Source: Schizochytrium sp. TIO01
Lineage: Eukaryota > Sar > Bigyra > Thraustochytrida > Thraustochytriidae
Assembly (NCBI GenBank): GCA_004764695.1
Contig: SMSO01000007.1
Location: forward strand, 832,001 to 896,000
Direction: 5' to 3'
Length of the DNA stretch: 64,000 bases
Shown: positions 52,545 to 61,000 of the stretch, piece after piece
How the letters are laid out: every line of letters starts with the position of its first letter
Position numbering within the stretch: position 1 is the first letter of the stretch
Position numbers and translations under genes: made by a program
Notes under the pieces: model-generated
Databases searched by the model: none
Seen by the model: the letters and a program-made list of their open reading frames with translations, nothing else
What the model was told of the DNA's origin: nothing

Positions 52545-55535
52545 TTATTCAACGTCATTTCGTAAAAACTGATCCAAGTAGTTCTTCACTTCAGTCGGCG
52601 ACAAATCCGTTTGATTATTCACAATAAGAGAAGGATCTGCATATGCTGTCTCCACCTGGGGCGTATGGCGTTGCTTACGTCTCAATATATCTGCTACGGA
52701 ACGAATCGCGGGTGCTTTCGTCTCCAAATCTTCATTGCGAGGCGTATTATCAGCCTCTGATGATTCTGTTGTTGCAACTGAAGCAGGAGAATGTAACACA
52801 GGTTCCTCCTGACAAGCATTTGAGCTTCTTGGTGTAATAGGAATAAGACGCGGTTTACCACTACTAGGCTTTTTCTTCCCACCAGGTGCGGGGCGTCGGG
52901 ATACTCTAGCAGCTGCTGACTGAGGTCGCTGCTTTCGCAAACTACCCATCGAACTTGTCGAACTTAGCTGAAGTTTAGAAGTATATTTTGTCCCATTGTT
53001 GGTCGCTACTGGTGTATTTTTACTTCCTGTTGAAGGATCAGCCATTGACTTGTACAATTTCATTAAGCTTTGTTCGTTCTCCACAAGTCTTTTGTTTTCA
53101 TCCTGCGTACGTAAAAACTTATCTGTAAGAGCTGCTTTGTCAACTTGCAAATTATTAAGTTCCTCTTCAAGTCGGGATGCTTTCCATCGCGTTTTTTCAA
53201 GCTCTTCCTGAGTCTTTTGTTGTTCTATTTCAGCCATTCGTTGCATTGCTTGCTTTTCTGAAGCAAAGTCCTGCTTAAGCTTGCTAATCACTGCTTCATG
53301 TGTAATTTTTTCTTGTTCAGCTTGGCGAACTCGCTTGTCAAAGATTTGCAATTTACTACTGAGCTCACGTTTTGTTACCTCGGCAGCTTCCGCAATTTGA
53401 GATTCTTTGGAACTCATCACTTGAATGCTGGCTTTAAGACGAGCAATTTCGTTCCTCAGGCCTTCACTTTGTTGGTGGTAGGCTCGTGCCTTTTCATTTA
53501 ATCCAACAATTTGTGCTGCCATTGTTTGTTGGACCTGAGTATTCCGGGCCTCAAGAAGTCCACAGCGGTCCTGTGATTTTGCCAAATTTGCCTTCGTCAG
53601 TTCGTACTCATCTGCTAGTTTACGTAGGTGTGACTGGTATCGTTCCGCTTGTGATTGCTGAGCACTAGCTGCCTCTTTTGATATGCGCTGTAGTTCCTCT
53701 TGGGATACTCGAAGTTTTTGTTGCGTAGACTTTGAGGAAGCTTCCATAACACCAAGTCTAGCTTCGGTTTCCTTTTGTTTATCTCCAATTTGCTTAATAG
53801 TTGCCTTCGCTTGAACGAGTTGCGATGCCAGAACATCCCTCTCACGAATGGCAGCTTGAAGTTCTCCGTTACGAGTATTGAGTTCTGATGCCAAAGCCTC
53901 GCGTTTCTGTTGTTCTACTTTAAGTGACGCTTGCGAGCCCTCCTGTACACGTTGAAGCTCAGATGCACCCTTTCGCTCCCTCTCTCGAAATAGATGCACC
54001 TCTGCTGATTGCTCTTCTTGAAACTTTTGAAATTCCTTGCGAACTTTTACGAGACTGTCACGCTCACTTTGAAGGTTATTCATGAGTCGTTGTGAGGTAT
54101 CTTCGGCTTGCTGGCGCACTCTTGTTAGCTCCCCCTTAGTGTCTGTGAGTTCTGCTACTTTTGAAGCAAGGGCTTCTTCTGCATTCTGGTGATCGCGAGT
54201 GAGTCTTTGCACCTTATGTTCTAGTTCCTCAATCTTGGAGTTAGCCTTAGAAGCCTGATCCTGAGCAGCTTTGCTGGCCTCCTCATGGTTATGAAGCATC
54301 ATTTTCTCGCGTTCAAGGATTCGCGCGAGCTCTACTTTGCTACTCTCAAGGGCTGCAGAAATATCTTCATATGCAATTTTGCTTTTCGAAAGCTCGTTTA
54401 TTTTTTCGTCTCGCTCGGCACGAGTTTCTTGAAGAATCCTTTGTTGTTGCTCTACACTTTGCTGTAAACCATTCAAACGCGTAGTCAGGCCTCGGATACT
54501 CGAGGCATGCGTCTCCTTTTCACGAGTAATTTCCTCTGCGTGAAGTTTCTTGACTTGGTCAAGTTCTTTCTTGGTTTGCTTCATTTCTTGCTGAAGCTTT
54601 TGGACTTGTTGGTCTCTTTCCATCTCTAAATGATCAAGTTTGTTTTGTAAGTGCTGAGATTTTGCAAGAGCAAATCCCTTATCTTCTTCAGCTTGCTTGG
54701 ACACTTTGCGCAGAGTATCCTCTGCTTCGCTTTGCTCTTTGTGTGCTTCTTCCACAAGAAGACGCTGGGCTTTGACTTGGGTTTCCAAAGAGTGAACCTG
54801 GTCCCGAAGTTTCACAACATCTTCCTCGCTACGGCTCGCCGCACCCCGCGCGTGCTGTAGAGAGTCCTGTTGAGTAGAGTAAGACTCCTTCAAAATTTTA
54901 AGTTCTTCTAGAGTATCCTCTTTAGATATTCGCAGAGTTGACAGTTCGCTCTTCAGACTACTCAGTTCTACATCTGCAGTGCTCGCAGCTGTCTGAAGAG
55001 CCACGCATCTTTGACGTAGCTCACTAGTCCTTTTTTCGCTAATCTGTTTGGTCTGGGCTAGAATTGCTTCTGTTTCACGAACTCGTTCTGCTGAGGAAAG
55101 CGCTTCGAGACGAGCTCTCTCAAGAGCCGCCTCCAGTTTTTCCTGAGACTTGTCCCTTTCCTGAATCTGCTGCTCAAGCGCTGTTGCGCGCTGCTCGATG
55201 GCTTTTAACGAAGTTTCATATCCATTGCGGACCTTTTTGGCCTCTTGGACACTGCGCTGTAATTTACAAATATGCTCTTGCTGCTTTTCAGTGAAACTTT
55301 GTAGCTCCGCAATCTGACCCTGTTGCTCCTCATTTTCTTGCTTTAGCCGCTGCCCCTCCGCGCTGAGTGCTTCGATAGTCTCCGACTGTTTTGTCAATCG
55401 CCGTTCTTTGCTTTGTATACTGAATGTTTGTTCTTCAGCAGACAAAAGCACCTCACGAAGCCTCGAGACCAGACCATGGTCTACGGAGCTAGCCAGCGCT
55501 GCCGCTGCCGCGGTCTCCTCGGCAGATGAGGCCAT
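52545..55535 (-). CDS. Long coiled-coil protein
   Basis: A 996-residue protein from the ATG at 55535. Residues ~20-840 are nearly continuous heptad-rich coiled coil, Glu/Lys/Gln-rich with Ala/Leu at core positions (LEQQIQERDKSQEKLEAALE, SKIEELEHKVQRLTRDHQNA). The tail (~850-996) is basic and Ser/Pro-rich (KQRPQSAAARVSRRPAPGGK, PRLIPITPRSSN) and ends with a short helical segment, TEVKNYLDQFLRNDVE. I do not recognise a specific orthologue; centrosomal, ciliary or Golgi coiled-coil families are all possible. The frame is open 34 codons further upstream without an ATG, and those codons look coding (FETIPWDSEVGCEVQLDSIP), so a short 5' exon or a start in another frame may be missing. Confidence 0.75.
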   Translation of the reverse strand: MASSAEETAAAAALASSVDHGLVSRLREVLLSAEEQTFSIQSKERRLTKQSETIEALSAEGQRLKQENEEQQGQIAELQSFTEKQQEHICKLQRSVQEAKKVRNGYETSLKAIEQRATALEQQIQERDKSQEKLEAALERARLEALSSAERVRETEAILAQTKQISEKRTSELRQRCVALQTAASTADVELSSLKSELSTLRISKEDTLEELKILKESYSTQQDSLQHARGAASRSEEDVVKLRDQVHSLETQVKAQRLLVEEAHKEQSEAEDTLRKVSKQAEEDKGFALAKSQHLQNKLDHLEMERDQQVQKLQQEMKQTKKELDQVKKLHAEEITREKETHASSIRGLTTRLNGLQQSVEQQQRILQETRAERDEKINELSKSKIAYEDISAALESSKVELARILEREKMMLHNHEEASKAAQDQASKANSKIEELEHKVQRLTRDHQNAEEALASKVAELTDTKGELTRVRQQAEDTSQRLMNNLQSERDSLVKVRKEFQKFQEEQSAEVHLFRERERKGASELQRVQEGSQASLKVEQQKREALASELNTRNGELQAAIRERDVLASQLVQAKATIKQIGDKQKETEARLGVMEASSKSTQQKLRVSQEELQRISKEAASAQQSQAERYQSHLRKLADEYELTKANLAKSQDRCGLLEARNTQVQQTMAAQIVGLNEKARAYHQQSEGLRNEIARLKASIQVMSSKESQIAEAAEVTKRELSSKLQIFDKRVRQAEQEKITHEAVISKLKQDFASEKQAMQRMAEIEQQKTQEELEKTRWKASRLEEELNNLQVDKAALTDKFLRTQDENKRLVENEQSLMKLYKSMADPSTGSKNTPVATNNGTKYTSKLQLSSTSSMGSLRKQRPQSAAARVSRRPAPGGKKKPSSGKPRLIPITPRSSNACQEEPVLHSPASVATTESSEADNTPRNEDLETKAPAIRSVADILRRKQRHTPQVETAYADPSLIVNNQTDLSPTEVKNYLDQFLRNDVE

Positions 55536-56288
55536 CGGCGTCGGAATTGAATCCAGTTGCACTTCACATCCAACTTCTGAGTCCCAAGGAATGGTCTCGA
55601 ACCCAAAGTCCGCATGCTTGCTTGTAAACGTTCGCTCCTAGCGCCTCCTCGTAGTCCCTCCATTCCATATTCACAAACTAGCCGTTCAGAACATCTGGAA
55701 CAGGTTCTGGTGGGGTTAGTTTAGGCAGCGGCAATCTTAGAAAGCTTTTGATCGAGAACAGACCTTCGAAAAGGTTTTGCTTAAAACTTGCAACATACTC
55801 CCCTCCAAGTGCACACCTACCAACTCTAGTCGTCTTCGTCTTAAGGGTTACACATGGAAGCAAGTTAGATCTTCTGGTTCTGGCGTTGTGACCTGCCTCT
55901 AGCGATATATGATCCCCCTGAGCTTTGAAAGGAGAATTCTTCAAAAGGGTAGAGGATAAGGATTACCTATGAAAGGAAGTAATGGTGTAGTGATGGATAA
56001 TAGAAATATACGAATAAGCAAAAAGAGATTATGCAGGACGAGGTGAAGAAGAGGAAGATTACTTTGGAATGTTGCCAGGACGAATTTTCAGTTTAGTTTG
56101 ACGAATTCAGTCAGGCTTGGACTTTGGCTGTTAGCCGGTTTTGTTTTTCCATTGGTGGGGCATGGGACTGGGCATAATCGCGACCAACTTTATCTTTTTT
56201 TGGACTGGTGACAGCAGATCCACAAGGAGACTCGCGTATGGATGGAGAGTGATAAACAAACACCATTTGATCGTGGTAGCACGTCTCA
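55536..56288. other. Divergent promoter region
   Basis: A gap between two divergent genes. At 55536-55640 the minus strand continues the coiled-coil frame without ATG, and a separate minus-strand ATG frame from ~55668 (MEWRDYEEALGANVYKQAC) also looks coding; either could belong to the coiled-coil gene. The rest shows nothing. Confidence 0.4.
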
Positions 56289-57743
56289 ATGGCGCCGTCC
56301 AAAGGTAGAGAATGTATTCACAAGGATGCCCAAGAACGACAGAATATCAAAAGAGGTAGGAAAAAACGAGGACGTCCTAGAGGCGTAGTTGGCATTAACA
56401 ATCGTGACGGGGGTACACGACCATGCCCAGCACCAAGGGCACTGGCGCCTGTGCCACAAGTGAGTTCTGATACACTTCATGCTTTAGCTGAGCTGCGTCG
56501 GCACGTTGCAGAGGCAGAAGAGGGTAAAAGTACAATGCAGAGAAATAAAAGCAACTCTTCAAGTATAAGTAATGTGGCCTTTGATCCACTGGACCCAATC
56601 GCTAAGCTTGAAGCTGCTCGGCTAGCCAAGAAGTACCCAATTATTCACCCTGACGACAATTTCCGGCCAAGTGTAAACTTTATTGAAGAAGAGCGTCTTG
56701 TGCCCGTAAATTATTCAATTGCTCATAAGCTGCAAGTTGAAATGGAGGCTGCCGCCGCCCAGCAACGTATGCAAAATCTCCAGCGAGAACAAGCAAGAAT
56801 CTTAGAGGAACGCCGAGCTGATCGTCACTCCGGACCTGTCTCATTCATGGACTCCAGGCGCTTATTAGAAGAGCAGATAGGCAAAAATTTACTTCAAAAA
56901 GTCACATCACGAGGCTCAACAATGATACAGTCTCTGCGCCAGCTCGATCTGCGTGGAACTGGGTTTGTCCCGGCAGAGGATTTTCGCAATATTATCAAAC
57001 AGCACAAAGATGAGCTTGGGATAAGCTTAATCGAGTGTGATCGTTTGACGGAAGAAATTTTATTAGGTGACTTAGCACGTTACGACATATTACAATCCCT
57101 TCCCATGGTTCGGTCATTGGGTTTAGCATCAAATACTTCAAAGAGCGCAGCAGATCTACGCATAGATCGTTTGCTTGAGGAAGCTGAAGCCCGGCCTCAA
57201 CGGTATCAATGGGCAGCGGAGAAGCATCATAGTACAACACGGCTTTTAAGACCATTTACAGGAGATGAAGCATTTTTCCCAGATCAAGAGCGTCTAGTTA
57301 CAACTTTGCAACGTCCAGCAGATGAATGTTTATCACCTATTCTATTGGATAAAGCCCAACGTCTCGCTGAGAGCAAACGGTTAGGTCTCCAAGCACACTG
57401 GGCAAGGTTAGACTCTCTTCAGGCTGGTGAAATTGCAGCTGTTCAAGCGCGGGAGCGAGCTAAGCAAAAACACCTCGCTCACCAGCGGACTCGTTATCTA
57501 GAACCTCTTGAATTAAAAAAGAAGTATGATCAAGCTCAAGCAGAACGGCCTCGTGGAAAACGCAGGTTCGAGGATAAAGCCCCACTCCACCTTAATCAAA
57601 AGCTTCATCAGCTGGAGCAGCGAATAGGTGAAGAGGACGCCCGCAAGGCATATGCTGTATATGAAACGCGCACTCGGACGAAAGAATGGCAAGAAACTTT
57701 TGGAATACGGAAATGGCAGCTTGAAGCCCTTGAGCAGCGCTGA
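56289..57743 (+). CDS. AT-hook protein with degenerate EF-hand, function unknown
   Basis: A 484-residue protein with ATG at 56289. A basic N-terminus carries an AT-hook-like KKRGRPRG (RGRP at 27-30), which could bind the DNA minor groove. Residues ~95-190 are charged and helical (FDPLDPIAKLEAARLAKKYP, QQRMQNLQREQARILEERRA). At 220-231 a loop DLRGTGFVPAED sits between two helices, as in an EF-hand, but position 3 is Arg and position 12 is Asp, so calcium binding is doubtful. The C-terminal third is helical and rich in Arg/Glu/Gln, ending in YETRTRTKEWQETFGIRKWQ. I do not recognise a family. EF-hand-like pairs with charged helices are frequent in axonemal proteins, while the AT-hook would argue for the nucleus; these point different ways. 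It is convergent with the giant gene, 356 bp apart. Confidence 0.75.
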   Translation: MAPSKGRECIHKDAQERQNIKRGRKKRGRPRGVVGINNRDGGTRPCPAPRALAPVPQVSSDTLHALAELRRHVAEAEEGKSTMQRNKSNSSSISNVAFDPLDPIAKLEAARLAKKYPIIHPDDNFRPSVNFIEEERLVPVNYSIAHKLQVEMEAAAAQQRMQNLQREQARILEERRADRHSGPVSFMDSRRLLEEQIGKNLLQKVTSRGSTMIQSLRQLDLRGTGFVPAEDFRNIIKQHKDELGISLIECDRLTEEILLGDLARYDILQSLPMVRSLGLASNTSKSAADLRIDRLLEEAEARPQRYQWAAEKHHSTTRLLRPFTGDEAFFPDQERLVTTLQRPADECLSPILLDKAQRLAESKRLGLQAHWARLDSLQAGEIAAVQARERAKQKHLAHQRTRYLEPLELKKKYDQAQAERPRGKRRFEDKAPLHLNQKLHQLEQRIGEEDARKAYAVYETRTRTKEWQETFGIRKWQLEALEQR

Positions 57744-58099
57744 GGAAAACATATGATGCATGCGTCTTTCTCTGTATTTCTAAATTTTAAACAGGAGGAG
57801 AAAGGATTTAAATGGAAGATATTAGATATTGAGAAAAAGATGACTTACTAAACGCAGCTATATCCATAAACGGTATCTTTCATGCAATGCTATCTCGAGA
57901 ATAAAGCTACACGGTTCATTCCCATGGGCACAGCGGATAAAATTACAACTGAACAGGAGTAGCATTTTACAAGGTTAAGTTGAGTGAAATTATAAATTTG
58001 TCACAAATTTAATATCTTATTATAGAGGAAACTTTAAAAAAAAAAAATGATAATACTGAGAATGTCGAGATCGCTATGAACTAATCTGACGACTGAATC
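57744..58099. other. Convergent spacer
   Basis: AT-rich 3' flanks of two convergent genes; no gene is seen. Confidence 0.5.
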
Positions 58100-61000
58100 T
58101 TATACTCGCAGAGACTTGGCCGGTGCCCAAACCTGAACAATATTGTTCTCCGCAGTTGATACAATACACCAAGGGTCGTCAGGGCACCATGAAATGTCAA
58201 ACACCTTATCTGTATGGCCACCATGCACAAAAAGAAGCTCTGGAGGACCATCAATATTGTTGTTGCCTTTGTCCTTGCTGCTGGAATTGCTTCCACGAGC
58301 ATCCCAAATACAGACGTGACCATCTTCACCACAGGAGGCAACAAGATGAGGCAAATAGGGGTTCCAGCTAATTCCTAACACATCCCCACGGTGATGCAAT
58401 AAAGACATTGTAGGGCGATCGCCCTTGCGCCGATCCCAGAATTCCACAGTGCCATCACTACGACCTGTCACGAAACAATTCTCATTAGTAGGGGAGAAAC
58501 TCATGCAGTTGATGCTAAGGGAAGTATCAGCGGCAGCGCCTTTGCCTTTGGGTGGTTGACTAGATCCAAAAGATGAAAGACGGTTTTGGCGAATATCGCC
58601 AAAGCTGATTGTTGCACTGTCATCGACACACGCAAACTCATTGGCTGATTGAAAAACCCATTGAACTTCATTCACAGAAATGCCTTGAAGATCATCATAA
58701 TGAATGAGCTCTCGCTTGCGATGCAGGTCCCAGCAGGCGACAAGACCGTCATCGCTACTCGAGAGCAAGGCACCACGTCTAACATTGTTCCAACTTAAGC
58801 CATAACCAGGTTCTGTGTGCACCGTCCGAATCGTAAAGGCCGAAACGACATCAGAAAGACTTGGGTTAACACGAACTATCTGGATATCAGTTGTTGCTGA
58901 AAAGCAAGCTGCAACGTACGGATCCTGTGGCATTGTGCGTACTCGGTGAATATCAGAACCAATTTCGAAACGAGCTCCGAACTTGATATCGCCCATATAG
59001 GATCCACAGAAGTTTCCCTCACTCAATGCCAACTGTTCATTTTCACAGGAAGAGGTTTCCTGCGGAAGTTGCACTGTGGTGATGGCGATTTCGTCTCCCT
59101 TGCTGCCATCGCTGCGATTAGATCCACACCAAAACGCCGAACGGGGGGCGGTGTACTCGTTCATTGGGATCCACGAGCAACTAAGAGCCGGCCAATAAAG
59201 TTGTTGTGTGATAACAAAGTCGTACAGGATTGGAGCATACTTTGCCCACAAAGCATATTCTTGAGTACCTTCGACATCATTCTCGTTGGCTACGATTGCG
59301 TTTGCCATCTCCTGCGGGTCCTTCACAACACAACGTGCTTCCCGCTCACCGCGGGTGAGAGGTACTGTCTCGTCGCTTGCTGATGAGATTGACATGGCAT
59401 CATCTTCATCATCACTTTTGATGAGGGCATCTTGAAGAGAGGTGAACAAGGACACTTCAGGACGAGCTGTGCCACGATTCCGTGAGAACTTCCGTACAGA
59501 AGTACTTTTCCCAGCGACAGCACTCTCCAGCTGCTTTCCACCGCCCTGTGTACCTCCCTGCACAATAATTTGACCATCTTCATTAGTTGCGATTGTAATG
59601 CCAGCATCCTCAACAAGCTTTCGAACATCGACAATAGGAACAGGGATTGCTCGCCCACGATGAGGTCCAAATTTAATCACATCTTCAGGATCATGTCGTT
59701 CATCTTCATCAACCGTAAATAAGAGCTTTCGCATTTTACCCCCCTTTTTGAAAAAACTTGGCGGAAAGTGGGTCCAGCGAACATAAACGTCCTTTCTCTT
59801 CAAGTTCGTTACATCCTCGTCAGAGGCTCCCAAGTGCGCCAACCATCGCTCACGCAGATTTACGCCACCCTTGTTGCTTTGTCCTTTAGGGATTGCAGAC
59901 ATTGTGCCGGCCAGCCATTCATAACCCTTCGCAGCCAAAACACCTTCAGCTTCGCGGCACAGTCCTGCTGGTGTGTTACACTGTGTGAGCTCACAAACAC
60001 AGGAAGCAGTGTTGTAGTGCCGAGAAGTCTGAGAAGTGTCAATGCCGTCATCTGCGTTGTCAGCTGACTGGCTAGTGGTTGCTGCTTCCGAGCCTTTTCC
60101 GGTATTAGATTTGCCCTTCTCCTTGTCTTTCTTCCTTTTCTTTGGCTTAGATTCGGCGTCTTCCTTTTTGGATTTAGAAGGCTTCGGCTCCTTTGCATTA
60201 TTTTTCTTGGACTCCTCAGAAGATTTTGAGCTCTTTTTACCATTTGGTTGAGGGGTACTATCCGCAGGGGTTGCAGGCAGTGCAACCTCAGGTAAGTCCT
60301 TGAGATCCTCCTCGATATTGACCAACGGCACAGGAATAGCTTGGCCACGATACTTGCCATACTGGGCAATGTCATCCTGCGTGTGGCGATCGTCCGCATC
60401 GACCATAAATTTTAGCTTGCGCATGTTTTTATCGGTAAGAGAAAAGAAGCTCGGTGGGAAGTGAGTCCAACGCACATCCACGTTGCGAAATCCAAGGCTG
60501 CCGACCTGCTCTTCGGTGATTCCAAGGTGGGCCAGCCACCGCTCTCGGAGGTTGATGCCGTTACGCGCACCGCCAGCTTTTGGTAAATGCACCGAGAGGC
60601 CTTCGAGCCACTCGTTACCATTGGCTGCCAACCGAGGTTCAACTTCCTTACAAATTCCAGGACGAGAATAGATGTCAATGAGCTCACAGACACAGGAACT
60701 CTTGCGGTACTTAAACTTGACGTCCTTTTTAGAGTCATTACCATTCTCCTCTGCATTGGAGGCGGCCTCGTCGTCTGACGCAGCATCAGCACCCAAAGGT
60801 GGAGCGCCTTCCTTGAGAACACTTGTATTTGGCATTGGGGCATCCTCGGCACTAGGGGCAGGAATACCAGGCCCAATCTTAGCGCAAGGAACAGGTACAG
60901 CCATTGTGTCAGTGAACATATCTTCAGGCAGATGTCCGGGATGAACCGGGACGCTCTTTCGCAAGCGGCGCATTTGCCGGTGTTTGGTGCCAATCATGCG

